NCBI RefSeq assembly: GCF_018255755.1
Contig: NZ_CP073766.1
Location: 6,446,501 to 6,510,500 of the forward strand
Reading direction: 5' to 3'
From: Chitinophaga sp. HK235
GTDB lineage: Bacteria > Bacteroidota > Bacteroidia > Chitinophagales > Chitinophagaceae
DNA: 64,000 nt
Shown: positions 1 through 8,968 of the stretch, one piece after another
Layout: every line of letters starts with the position of its first letter
How positions within the stretch are numbered: the stretch's first letter is position 1
Notes under the pieces: generated by a model
Databases searched by the model: none
Seen by the model: the letters and a program-made list of their open reading frames with translations, nothing else
Told to the model about the DNA's origin: nothing
Translations under genes and position numbers: made by a program

Positions 1-993
1 TCTACTGTATCACGCGCACTGAACGACAATCCTAACATCAGCGCACGTACGAAAGACAGGGTTAAAAAAATGGCCCGTAAGCTGGGCTACCGTCCCAATG
101 CGCTGGCTGCCGGCTTGCGCAACAATAAAAGCAAGACCATCGGATTGATCGTTCCGCGTATCTCCATGTTTTTTCCAGCCACTATCAGTACCATTATCCA
201 GAATAAATTACAGGAACATGGCTACAACCTGATCATCTGCCAGTCCAACGACTCCTATGATCAGGAAGTAACCCTGGTCAATACCCTGTACTCTGCCCGT
301 GTAGATGGCCTGGTGGTAAGCACTACCCTGTATACCACCGACTTCTCCCACTTCGATATCTTCAAAGACAATAACATACCGCTGGTATTTTTTGACCGGG
401 TACCCAAAGATTATAATGTGAAGGTGATCAAGGGAGATGACTACCTGGGCGGATTTACAGCCACCAGTCACCTGATTGAAAGAGGATGCCGGGATATCGT
501 GCATATCTCCGGACCGCTGAGTTGTAACCTTTACCTCGAAAGGGTAGCGGGCTATAAAAATGCATTGCAGCAACATAAACTGCCTTTCAAAAAAACAAGG
601 ATTTTCTATCAGGAGCTTACCCGTGATAACGCCTGGCAGACCTGCGAGAAAATTTTTGCACAGAAACCTTATCCTGATGGGATTTTCGCTTCCAACGATA
701 CCACGGCCATCACGACTATGGAATATTGCCGGAAACACAATATCAGAGTGCCGGAAGACCTGAAGATCGTAGGATATTCCAACGACCCGCGAACCGAAAT
801 CGTAACACCGCCCGTTACCAGTATAGACCAGTATCCTGCCATGATGGGCGAAAGAGTAGTGGCTGCCCTGATGGAACTTATTACCAGCAAACAAACAGGA
901 GCTCCCCGTTATTCACAGGAAATTATACCTATTCAACTGATAGCAAGGGAATCCAGTGCCGGCAGCACCAAAGCCGTCACGAAAAAAAAATGA
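1..993 (+). CDS. LacI-family transcriptional regulator (5' end cut by window)
   Basis: The reading frame is open from base 1. The first codons give STVSRALNDNP followed by a GYRPNALA hinge, which is the recognition half of a LacI helix-turn-helix, so the ATG at 70 is internal and only the first part of the DNA-binding domain is missing. The rest is a periplasmic-binding-protein-like sugar sensor with the segments TIGLIVP, DGLVVS, PLVFFDR and PDGIFASND typical of the family. It ends in TGA at 991-993, 22 bases before a GH88 gene on the same strand. It probably represses or activates that sugar-degradation locus in response to a released mono- or oligosaccharide; the ligand cannot be read from the sequence. 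Confidence 0.93.
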   Translation, partial: STVSRALNDNPNISARTKDRVKKMARKLGYRPNALAAGLRNNKSKTIGLIVPRISMFFPATISTIIQNKLQEHGYNLIICQSNDSYDQEVTLVNTLYSARVDGLVVSTTLYTTDFSHFDIFKDNNIPLVFFDRVPKDYNVKVIKGDDYLGGFTATSHLIERGCRDIVHISGPLSCNLYLERVAGYKNALQQHKLPFKKTRIFYQELTRDNAWQTCEKIFAQKPYPDGIFASNDTTAITTMEYCRKHNIRVPEDLKIVGYSNDPRTEIVTPPVTSIDQYPAMMGERVVAALMELITSKQTGAPRYSQEIIPIQLIARESSAGSTKAVTKKK

Positions 994-1015
994 TACAACC
1001 TATAACTAACTTTTT

Positions 1016-2209
1016 ATGAAAAAGAATCTGTTCTTTACCCTGCTGATGTTGCCGGCGATGTTTATGCAATCGTATGCACAATCTGGTAAAGCCAACCAGG
1101 AATTGCTTCGTAAAGCGGATGAAACATTACAGTTTGCCGCCAGACAATATAAGGGGATGATGACCCATGTGCCGGACAGTGTAATGCCCCGCAGCACCAA
1201 TAAAGATGGTAGTCTGATGACTTCCAACTCCACCTGGTGGACATCCGGTTTTTATCCCGGCACCACCTGGTACCTGTACGAATACACGAAAGATCCTGCC
1301 TTTAAAGCAGAAGCTATCAAACGTATGCAGCTCTGCAAAAAAGAACAGTACAACACCCGTACCCACGACCTCGGGTTTATGATGTATTGTCCCTTTGGCA
1401 ATGCCCTGCGTATCACTGGTGATACCGCTTACAAACGTATCCTGATCACCAGCGCCAACTCCCTGGCCACCCGCTTTAATTCTACAGTAGGCTGTATCAA
1501 GTCATGGGACCATGGCACCTGGAAGTTTCCGGTAATCATTGACAACATGATGAATCTGGAACTCCTGAACTGGGCCAGCCGTGAAACCCGTGATCCCCGT
1601 TATGCCATGATTGCACGTACCCACGCCAATACCACTATGGAACACCATTTCCGTCCGGATTACAGCTCTTATCATGTGATCGACTATGATCCCGCTACCG
1701 GTGATGTTTTCCAGAAGAAAACACACCAGGGCTTTGCCGACAGCTCTGCCTGGTCACGCGGACAAGCATGGGGACTGTACGGTTACATCGTGATGTACCG
1801 TGATACCAAAGACAAATCTTACCTCAACGAGGCGCGTCATATTGCGGAATACATCCTCAACAATCCGCATATGCCGGCAGACCTGATTCCTTACTGGGAC
1901 TACAACGCACCGGATATCCCCAATGCCTTGAGGGATGTTTCTGCCGGCGCTGTTGCGGCTTCTGCACTCCTGGAGCTAAGCCGCTATACCAATAAAACGG
2001 AAGGCAAACGTTACTGGAACGCCGCAGAGAAAATGCTGACAAGCCTCTGCAGCCCTGCTTATCTGGCTAAAGAAGGGGAAAACAATCAGTTTATCCTGAT
2101 GCATAGCGTAGGCTCCCTGCCTCATAAATCTGAAGTAGACGTTCCTTTGACCTACGCGGATTATTATTTTGTGGAAGCGCTCCTGCGGTATAAACAATGG
2201 GCTAAATAA
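1016..2209 (+). CDS. GH88 unsaturated glucuronyl/galacturonyl hydrolase
   Basis: A 397-residue secreted enzyme with a signal peptide of about 21 residues (ending QSYAQ). The fold is the alpha/alpha-barrel of glycoside hydrolase family 88, which hydrates the 4,5-unsaturated uronic acid left at the non-reducing end by polysaccharide lyases and so releases it. Two acidic residues in the expected places are seen: Asp118 in HDLGF and Asp176 in VIIDNMMNLELL. The conserved GQAWGLYGY segment lies near residues 249-257. Length fits the family. It sits between a LacI regulator and a DUF2264 gene, which suggests breakdown of a uronate-containing glycan such as pectin or a glycosaminoglycan-like polymer. 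The exact substrate is inference. Confidence 0.92.
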   Translation: MKKNLFFTLLMLPAMFMQSYAQSGKANQELLRKADETLQFAARQYKGMMTHVPDSVMPRSTNKDGSLMTSNSTWWTSGFYPGTTWYLYEYTKDPAFKAEAIKRMQLCKKEQYNTRTHDLGFMMYCPFGNALRITGDTAYKRILITSANSLATRFNSTVGCIKSWDHGTWKFPVIIDNMMNLELLNWASRETRDPRYAMIARTHANTTMEHHFRPDYSSYHVIDYDPATGDVFQKKTHQGFADSSAWSRGQAWGLYGYIVMYRDTKDKSYLNEARHIAEYILNNPHMPADLIPYWDYNAPDIPNALRDVSAGAVAASALLELSRYTNKTEGKRYWNAAEKMLTSLCSPAYLAKEGENNQFILMHSVGSLPHKSEVDVPLTYADYYFVEALLRYKQWAK

Positions 2210-2217
2210 CTGATATC

Positions 2218-3471
2218 TTGAACAGACGTTTTTTTCTGAAAGCAGTCCCGATGGCCGGCATCGCTGGTTCCCTGAAAACGGATAAAAATATACTGGCGGA
2301 TATAGCCGGCCCTGCGCCGGCCAGCGACCGTCAGTATAACCTGGATCTGTTACTTCGTATATGCGATCCCGTAATAAGCAGTCTTGCTAAAGGACAACTC
2401 AAGGCTACCATGCCTACGGCCGTAGCTCCGCATTACGGCAAGCCAGTCGACAAGGTCACCTACCTGGAGGCATTCGGCAGAACATTGGCGGGGCTGGCTC
2501 CCTGGCTGGAGCTGGGACCTGACAATACGATGGAAGGCAGCCGCCGTATCCTGATGCAGGAGAAAACGCTGAAAGCCATCGCGATGGCGGTAGATTCGGC
2601 ATCACCGGATTTTATGAACTTCACCAATAAGTTTGATCCGCAACCGCTGGTAGACGGGGCTTTTATGGCGCATGGACTGTTGCGGGCTCCGGAGCAGCTG
2701 TGGAAGCCACTCTCCGACACCACCAAACAACAGGTAATAGAAGCCTTTAAAAGTCTGCGGAGCATCAAAACATTCAGCACCAATAACTGGGTGCTGTTTG
2801 CAGCCATGATTGAAGTGGCGCTGCTGCAGTTCAATGGGGGCTGGGACCGCAAACCGGTGGACTTTGCCATTGAGAAAATACTGGAATGGTATAAGGGAGA
2901 CAGCATGTACGGTGATGGTACTCATTTCCATTATGACTATTACAATTCCTTTGTTATACAGCCTATGCTGGTAGATGTGTTGAAAGTGCTGACGGATCAC
3001 CAGGAAGGTAATAAAGAACAATATGAGCTGGCGCTGAAGCGTATGCAGCGTTATGGTGTAATATTGGAGCGGCAGATATCGCCGGAAGGTACTTTTCCGG
3101 TAGTGGGCCGCTCGATGCCATACCGGAACGCAGCTTTTCAGGCGCTTGCACAGCTGGCACTACAGGAAAAACTGCCGGCAGAACTAACACCGGCACAGGT
3201 GCGTTGTGCACTAACGGTAGTGAATAAACGAATTTTTGATACACCAGGTACCTTCGATAAAAAGGGCTGGCTGCAGATAGGCTTCTGTGGCTATCAGCCG
3301 GAGATAGCGGATGTATACACTTCTACAGGTAGTCTCTATTTATGTACTACCGGTTTTCTGGACCTGGGCCTGCCGGCGCATCACCCTTACTGGTCTTCAC
3401 CGGCAGTTGAATGGACAGCACAGAAAGCATGGAAAGGTAAAACTGTTTATAAAGATCATTCACTGGATTGA
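2218..3471 (+). CDS. DUF2264 family protein, Tat-type leader
   Basis: A 417-residue protein. The first in-frame start is TTG at 2218; it is preferred because it yields the twin-arginine-like leader NRRFFLKAVPMAGIAG, whereas the next Met (about 2251) would remove it. The conserved DUF2264 segment YGDGTHFHYDYYNSFVIQPM lies near residue 230. DUF2264 proteins are predicted alpha-barrel enzymes repeatedly found in polysaccharide utilisation loci next to GH88/GH105 enzymes; no reaction is firmly known to me. The gene follows the GH88 stop by 8 bases, so the two are almost certainly co-transcribed. A strong hairpin follows its stop. Confidence 0.88.
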   Translation: MNRRFFLKAVPMAGIAGSLKTDKNILADIAGPAPASDRQYNLDLLLRICDPVISSLAKGQLKATMPTAVAPHYGKPVDKVTYLEAFGRTLAGLAPWLELGPDNTMEGSRRILMQEKTLKAIAMAVDSASPDFMNFTNKFDPQPLVDGAFMAHGLLRAPEQLWKPLSDTTKQQVIEAFKSLRSIKTFSTNNWVLFAAMIEVALLQFNGGWDRKPVDFAIEKILEWYKGDSMYGDGTHFHYDYYNSFVIQPMLVDVLKVLTDHQEGNKEQYELALKRMQRYGVILERQISPEGTFPVVGRSMPYRNAAFQALAQLALQEKLPAELTPAQVRCALTVVNKRIFDTPGTFDKKGWLQIGFCGYQPEIADVYTSTGSLYLCTTGFLDLGLPAHHPYWSSPAVEWTAQKAWKGKTVYKDHSLD

Positions 3472-3493
3472 GCAGCTGAATAATTGCGATAAT

Positions 3494-3533
3494 AAAAGAG
3501 CGGGAGAAGCATCATGCTTCTCCCGCTCTTTTT
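3494..3533. terminator. Bidirectional intrinsic terminator
   Basis: A perfect 19-bp inverted repeat (arms 3494-3512 and 3514-3532, core GAGCGGGAGAAGCA), flanked by A and T runs on both sides. It lies between convergent genes (DUF2264 ending at 3471 and GNAT ending at 3553), so it can end transcription from both directions. Confidence 0.9.
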
Positions 3534-3552
3534 ATGTGAAATAGAAATAATG

Positions 3553-4074
3553 CTATTGCTCCGGAAACAATCGTACGGTATCCTTGCCATCTGGTGTCAG
3601 CCATTTTTCGTAGACTATTCTAACCGGTTCATATTGCTGAGAGGCCAGGAACTGCTGCATCCGGTGGTTATTGCTAAGGGTATAACGTACGATCCTACGG
3701 ATGCCTTTACGGATGTAAAGGGCTTCCAGTGCATCGTTGAGCTGACGGTAGATGCCCATTCTGCGGAAGGCGGGGGCTACGTATCCATCGGACACATAAA
3801 GTGTATTACCGGTATAGTCTTCAATGCGGCTTTCGTCGGGTTCTTCCACATAGGCGAAGATAAACCCTGCCGGTTCGTTGTCTTTGGTGGCCAACAGGCA
3901 GGTGCCATCGTATTCTTCCTGTGTGGAGATCACATGTTGCATGTAATCGGCCCGGATGTTTTCCCAGGCGGCTGTTTTACGAAAGAAGTCCAGTTCAGAA
4001 AGATGCAGTTCTTTCATCATGGCAGCCAGCAGTTCATAATGATCTCTGATACGTATAGGCGTAATCGTTACCAT
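3553..4074 (-). CDS. GNAT-family N-acetyltransferase
   Basis: A 173-residue protein with the acetyl-CoA-binding motif of the GNAT fold, VAPAFRRMGIYRQL, near residues 98-111 (the R-x-x-G turn is visible). The preceding beta-strands (CLLATKDNEPAGFIFAYVEE) and the C-terminal half also fit. Its ATG (minus strand, 4072-4074) lies 3 bases after the stop codon of the NRPS gene upstream, so the two are co-transcribed and probably translationally coupled. Acylation of the NRPS product, or of a precursor amine, is a reasonable inference; the acceptor is unknown. Confidence 0.9.
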   Translation of the reverse strand: MVTITPIRIRDHYELLAAMMKELHLSELDFFRKTAAWENIRADYMQHVISTQEEYDGTCLLATKDNEPAGFIFAYVEEPDESRIEDYTGNTLYVSDGYVAPAFRRMGIYRQLNDALEALYIRKGIRRIVRYTLSNNHRMQQFLASQQYEPVRIVYEKWLTPDGKDTVRLFPEQ

Positions 4075-4077
4075 GTG

Positions 4078-7000
4078 TTATTCCGGTTTGATAGGGCTAC
4101 CGGTCCAGTCGGTACCGGGTTGCAGTTTTTCTCCTTTCATAACGAGCGACAGTGGTGTAATGTTGACATCGTCGCCTATTTCGCTATCGTAGAGGATAAT
4201 GGTGCGGGCACCGATGCTGCAGCGTTCGCCGATTTTGATGGCGCCTATTTTCATCACTCTGTCTTCAAACAGGTGGGTTTGCGGGCCACTGTCTTCATTG
4301 AGTGCGGAGTCGTGGCCTATTTCCACCATATCAAATTCGGTGATATCGGTGGTGTTGAGCCATACGCGGTAACCGGCTTTAACGCCCAGCATCCGCAGTA
4401 ATACGGGCAGCCAGGGGGTACCCCGCAGGAAGTCGAGCAGGAAAGGTACCGACAGTGCTTCGTAGGTGGAAGTGGTGCCTTCGCTGCGCCATACTTTGGA
4501 TGTCCACATCGGGCTTTGTATAGAACGGTACTGGCCGGTGAGCACCCACTTCATGACAACCGTGAAGAAGAATGCGGGCAGTCCGAGGAAAAACAGGTAA
4601 TAGAAGGGGAATCCCAGCAGTACCTGCCACCAGGCTCTTTCTGTGACCAGATCATGTGCATAGGCAATGAAGAGGATACTGCAGCATATCACGATGGTTT
4701 CGGGGATGAGGATACGTATAAATTCCATGAATCCTCTGGCCATTTTCCTTTGCGGGGAAGGGTTGGTGGTCAGTTCCGGCGGAAAGAAACGGCTTTCCTG
4801 GCGGCGCGGGAGGGCGATCGCAGGGGAGCCGAACCAGTCGCGGGCGGTGCTGTTGGCCATCTGCTCTTTGGTAGGCGGGATAGAGAGTACCCCGATGAGC
4901 ATATTGGGTGGCAGTTCGTATCCCTGTGGAATGAGGGCGCTGTTGCCTACGAAGCTGGTATCGTGTATAACTGTTTTTTCGAGTATCAGTCTTTGTGCAC
5001 GGATATCGGACTCTCCCAGTGTTACCGCATCTGCAATGAAGGCACCATTGCCTATTTCAAGCAGGGGATGGGTAACGCTGCTGGCAGTGGATACCTCTGT
5101 ATTTTTCCCGATGCGGGCTCCCAGTGCGCGGAACAGGCTGGAGATATATACCGTGGCAAAGATGGGATGTATCACGATCAGTGTCAGCGACATCAGTTGG
5201 TCGGCAAACCATTTACGCACATAGAACAGGCTGTAAATGGGATAGGTGCCGGGTTTGATGCCCCACTGTAACAGGCGGCTCAGCAGAACTGTCTGCGCGG
5301 TGAACAGGATGATATAACTCAGGGCCAGTGACGGCGTGATGATCATGTAGTTGAAGTTATAATCCGGAGCGGCGTTATCCAGCTGGTTGAGCGTGATGAT
5401 GGTAGGCAGCAGAGGCAGCAGGATAGTAAAGGGGAATACCAGCAGGAACAGTGAGAAGATCAGGCTGTATTTTCTGCGGGTGGTAGCGGATACCGGCAGT
5501 GGTTGCGGCAGTTCGCTGATTTCCTTTTTTACTTTGAGTTGTGCGGGGCTACCATGCCATACTTCGCCGGAGGTGATGCGGCTGTTGGCCGGCAGGTAGC
5601 TCAGGTCCTGCAGTTCGCTCCAGGGTTCCATTACGGTATCACCGGCAATAACGGCGCTGCTGCCGATATAGGCATGATCGCCGAGGTGTACGGCGCGTAA
5701 TTTGAGCCATCCGTCTTCCACAAAAGCGTTGTTGATGACTGCCTGTGAGCTGATGCTCACATCGCTGCCGATGGTGACCAGGTCTTCGGCGCCGATGGTA
5801 ACAGCACCGAGTTGTGCATCGGAGGCTATGTTCACGCCCAGGAGACGGAGGTATGCCGGATAAAGTGGTGTGCCGTTGAGGAACTGTGAAGGCATGAGCC
5901 GTTGCATGGTTTTCACCAGCCACCAGCGGAAATAATATTGTCCCCACAGTGGGTAGTCGCCTGCTTTCATTTTGCCGATGACCAACCATTTGATGGTAAT
6001 GATCAGGGCAGAGAAGATAGGCGGGAGCAGGCAGAACATACACAGTGCGGTGATGATGGCATATCCCAGGTTGCTGGTTTCCTGTTCCACATAGTAGTAA
6101 CCCAGATAAGGCAGGAATATCTGCATGGCAAAGAGTCCAAATATCAGCAGCAGGGATACTGTTTGTGCTGACCAGCAGAGCAGGTGCCGCCACCAGGGCA
6201 CTTTGTTGAAGCTGCGTTCTTTCTTTTTACCGCTTTGTGGCTGTGCACTCCAGGTGTCTACGAGTGATTGCAGCGGGCGGTGGATATAGATGTCTTTCAG
6301 TGAAGCCTGTGGTACATTGGCTTCCCGGCGCAGGCGGGAAACAAAAGCAGCGGCGAGCAGGGAGTGCCCACCCAGGTCGGTAAAGAAATCCTGTTGCAGG
6401 TTGATGTTCCTGTCGGGGAACACTTTGGTGAGGATGGCCAATACTCTGTCCTGCATCGGCGCGTCGGCATCGATGGCTTCATGCGTAACGGGCTGGGCAA
6501 AGGCAGGGGGCAGCGGCAGTGCCTTACGATTTATTTTTCCGCTGGGCAGCCGGGGCATGTCATCCAGTTCGAGGATGGTGCCGGGTACCATGTAGGGTGG
6601 CAGCACTTTGGCCAGTTCTGCCCGGAAGTGCCCTTCATCAAATGACTGGACATCATCCATTACTACATATCCTACCAGCTGGTCCTGTTCGTTGTTATCT
6701 TTTTTAACGGCCACGGCGGCGGCTACTACGCCGGCGATGGCGTTGAGCCTGTTTTCTATTTCACCCAGTTCTATGCGGTAGCCGCGTAATTTGATCTGGT
6801 CATCGAGGCGGCCCTGGAAGTCGATGTTGCCATCGGGGAGGATGATGGCGGCGTCGCCGGTACGGTATACCATGTCTCCGGGGAGCATGTCCATGGAGGC
6901 GGGTTTGGGCACGAACTTTTCGGCGGTCAGTTCGGGCCGGTCTATATAACCGTAGCCTACGCCGGGGCCGGTGATCACCAGCTCACCACGTTCTCCGAGA

Positions 7001-8052
7001 GGGAGTATGTTTAGCTTGTCGTCAACCACTGCCATATTGTAGTTGGGCAGCGGATGACCGATAGTGATGGGATCTCCTGGTTTGAGTGCGGCGAAGGTGG
7101 CGCTCACTGTTGTCTCCGTAGGGCCGTAACTGTTATAAAAGAGACGGGGAGGTGCGCCCCACCGGGCCAGTACCTGTGGGGTACAGGCCTCTCCTCCGGC
7201 ATTGATCAGGCGGAGGGTGGGTATATCATCTTCCATAACGGCCAGCAGACTGGGTACGGCATGGAGGATGGTAATTTCTTCCTGGCGCAGGGTAGAAGCC
7301 AGTTCATCGATGGCTTTGGCGGTAGTAGTATCCGCCACCCAGAGGGTGGCCCCTGCAAAGTAACTAACCCAGGTTTCTTCGCACCACATATCGAAGGATA
7401 CGGAGAAGCCCTGGTATACTTTATCGTGGGAGTTGATTTTGAGAACGGTTTGTTCTGCCCTTATCAGGTGGCATATCTGCTGGTGGGTGATAGGGATGCC
7501 TTTGGGCTTCCCGGTACTACCGGAGGTATACAGCACATAAGCAATGTTTTCAGGGGAAGGGCCGGTGGAGAGGTTGAACTGCTCTGTGATATCAGGTACC
7601 GGTGGTACGGAGAGAATAGCAGCGTCGAGGTGCAGCGATTCCTCACTAAAGCAGGCGGCGGCCTTTACTTCTGTGAGTACGCCTTCTACCCTTTCCGCCG
7701 GCATTTCACGGTCAAGCGGAACATAGGCTGCCCCGGCTTTTACAATACCCAGGATGGCTGCATGCAGTTCCAGTCCCCGTGGCCACCATACGCCTACCAC
7801 ACTGCCGGGCCCAATACCTCGTGCTTGCAGCATCGCTGCTACAGCGTCACTCCAGTGGTCCATTTCGGCGTAAGTGAGGGATTGGTGCTGGAATATCAGC
7901 GCGGTATGATGTGCATGCTCTTTGGCTGCAAATCTGAAAATATCCGCCAGGGTTTCCTGATGTATTAATTCCTTTAGCTGGGGCCCTTTTACTATACTAT
8001 AACCATTCATAATTTTGCTTCCCGTAGTATTCATTAGTCTTGGTATTAACAA
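4078..8052 (-). CDS. Pls/PosA-type nonribosomal peptide synthetase
   Basis: A 1324-residue protein. Residues ~30-515 are an adenylation domain: P-loop YTSGSTGKPKG (175-185), substrate-pocket segment beginning at Asp221, YRTGD (396-400), and Lys509 in PSGKINRK. Residues ~530-600 are a carrier domain with phosphopantetheine site Ser564 in LGGHSL. There is no condensation or thioesterase domain. Instead the C-terminal ~700 residues alternate hydrophobic helices with three soluble blocks rich in hexapeptide-like beta-helix repeats (IGAEDLVTIGSDV, IGNGAFIADAVTLG, IGERCSIGARTI). This is the layout of epsilon-poly-L-lysine synthetase and the Pls/PosA family, membrane enzymes that chain one amino acid through side-chain amide bonds. 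Start alternatives exist at Met7 and Met15. The amino acid used cannot be read safely. Confidence 0.92.
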   Translation of the reverse strand: MLIPRLMNTTGSKIMNGYSIVKGPQLKELIHQETLADIFRFAAKEHAHHTALIFQHQSLTYAEMDHWSDAVAAMLQARGIGPGSVVGVWWPRGLELHAAILGIVKAGAAYVPLDREMPAERVEGVLTEVKAAACFSEESLHLDAAILSVPPVPDITEQFNLSTGPSPENIAYVLYTSGSTGKPKGIPITHQQICHLIRAEQTVLKINSHDKVYQGFSVSFDMWCEETWVSYFAGATLWVADTTTAKAIDELASTLRQEEITILHAVPSLLAVMEDDIPTLRLINAGGEACTPQVLARWGAPPRLFYNSYGPTETTVSATFAALKPGDPITIGHPLPNYNMAVVDDKLNILPLGERGELVITGPGVGYGYIDRPELTAEKFVPKPASMDMLPGDMVYRTGDAAIILPDGNIDFQGRLDDQIKLRGYRIELGEIENRLNAIAGVVAAAVAVKKDNNEQDQLVGYVVMDDVQSFDEGHFRAELAKVLPPYMVPGTILELDDMPRLPSGKINRKALPLPPAFAQPVTHEAIDADAPMQDRVLAILTKVFPDRNINLQQDFFTDLGGHSLLAAAFVSRLRREANVPQASLKDIYIHRPLQSLVDTWSAQPQSGKKKERSFNKVPWWRHLLCWSAQTVSLLLIFGLFAMQIFLPYLGYYYVEQETSNLGYAIITALCMFCLLPPIFSALIITIKWLVIGKMKAGDYPLWGQYYFRWWLVKTMQRLMPSQFLNGTPLYPAYLRLLGVNIASDAQLGAVTIGAEDLVTIGSDVSISSQAVINNAFVEDGWLKLRAVHLGDHAYIGSSAVIAGDTVMEPWSELQDLSYLPANSRITSGEVWHGSPAQLKVKKEISELPQPLPVSATTRRKYSLIFSLFLLVFPFTILLPLLPTIITLNQLDNAAPDYNFNYMIITPSLALSYIILFTAQTVLLSRLLQWGIKPGTYPIYSLFYVRKWFADQLMSLTLIVIHPIFATVYISSLFRALGARIGKNTEVSTASSVTHPLLEIGNGAFIADAVTLGESDIRAQRLILEKTVIHDTSFVGNSALIPQGYELPPNMLIGVLSIPPTKEQMANSTARDWFGSPAIALPRRQESRFFPPELTTNPSPQRKMARGFMEFIRILIPETIVICCSILFIAYAHDLVTERAWWQVLLGFPFYYLFFLGLPAFFFTVVMKWVLTGQYRSIQSPMWTSKVWRSEGTTSTYEALSVPFLLDFLRGTPWLPVLLRMLGVKAGYRVWLNTTDITEFDMVEIGHDSALNEDSGPQTHLFEDRVMKIGAIKIGERCSIGARTIILYDSEIGDDVNITPLSLVMKGEKLQPGTDWTGSPIKPE

Positions 8053-8268
8053 AGTTACAGGGTACAGTGATAGGTCGTAATTATAATTCCCTTAAAAATA
8101 AGTTATTATGGGCGAATTTACGCTTATAATCTGTCAAAATGCTATAATTCAGGGTGCTGCTAAAAAGTTAATTTCTTGAAGGTTGCCGCCAGACAAGGCC
8201 GGATCCGGAGCCGCCGGGCTGATTTTTGACCCTCCATCAGGAACAATGAAGAAATCGTCATGCGTTGC

Positions 8269-8484
8269 TTATTCTGAAGCGTGCCGATACGCCAGGCAGA
8301 TCAATTTCATTCTGATCACTTTCACTTCGGTGACTCTGGTAACGGTAATGGTTATACCGGCTGCTGTGGTGTAGGTGTCTCCCGGCTGGAAGGCAGGCAG
8401 GGCTTTATTATCCAGCCAGGTACCGAGAATGGGTTGACTGAAGAGGATGGTCCAGGCCTGCCCGGAAAAAATATTTTGGCTCAT
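8269..8484 (-). CDS. Small hypothetical protein (71 aa)
   Basis: An open frame of 71 codons beginning ATG AGC CAA AAT after an A-rich leader. The inner part (FQPGDTYTTAAGITITVTRV) has alternating polar and beta-branched residues of a small beta protein, and third positions are C/G-rich like neighbouring genes, unlike the AT-rich flanks. I do not recognise the family. It is 216 bases upstream of the NRPS start on the same strand and could be its first partner or a separate gene. Confidence 0.5.
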   Translation of the reverse strand: MSQNIFSGQAWTILFSQPILGTWLDNKALPAFQPGDTYTTAAGITITVTRVTEVKVIRMKLICLAYRHASE

Positions 8485-8640
8485 TTTTAATATGTAACAA
8501 TTTGTTTTTGAATTGTTTTTAAAGAGATTCTTGTTGTGATATCAATGCTTTCTTCTGAAGAGCAGTAACAGGGTAAATTTTTTTTTATATTTTTATTCTA
8601 ACCTATAAAAGTGTAAGTAGAGGATAACGATAGTATTGCA

Positions 8641-8968
8641 ACCAAAATCTGAATTAGTGATACTGCTGTGAAGCACTGTAGCATAGATAAAACCAAAATC
8701 AGAATCAGTTTTTCTTAACAAGTAAAATCAAAATTTAAGCTAACAAAAGTTTATCTAAGCGAAAAAATCTAAATCTAATTATGTACAGCCATGCTGTAGA
8801 ATCAGTGCTGTAGAACTATGGCCAGTAATCTTTAAGAGGAATTATTTAAAAACTCAAATGCGATTTTAATACCCGTCATGAGCAGTCATGATGCTGGGTG
8901 AGCTATGACCAAAATCTGATTACATCAGCATTTATTATTTATTAATCTAAACCAAAATCTGCAATTAC
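8641..8968 (+). promoter_or_regulatory. SusC leader with repeated ACCAAAATCTG motifs
   Basis: The AT-rich gap between the small minus-strand ORF (start 8484) and the SusC start (8969) contains four near-identical copies of ACCAAAATC(T/A)G at 8641, 8692, 8908 and 8951, plus looser relatives at about 8723 (AAAATCAAAATTTAAGC) and 8762 (AAAAAATCTAAATCTA). The last copy abuts the SusC ATG. No reading frame of note is present. The copies could be binding sites for a regulator or RNA-level control elements of the SusC mRNA. Confidence 0.55.

Noticed and set aside
3514..4401. Plus-strand 295-aa ORF
   Set aside because: It is the reverse-strand shadow of the GNAT gene and the end of the NRPS, and crosses the terminator hairpin.
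7054..7968. Plus-strand 304-aa ORF inside the NRPS
   Set aside because: Antisense to the conserved adenylation domain; composition (Gly/Cys/Tyr-rich) is that of a shadow frame.
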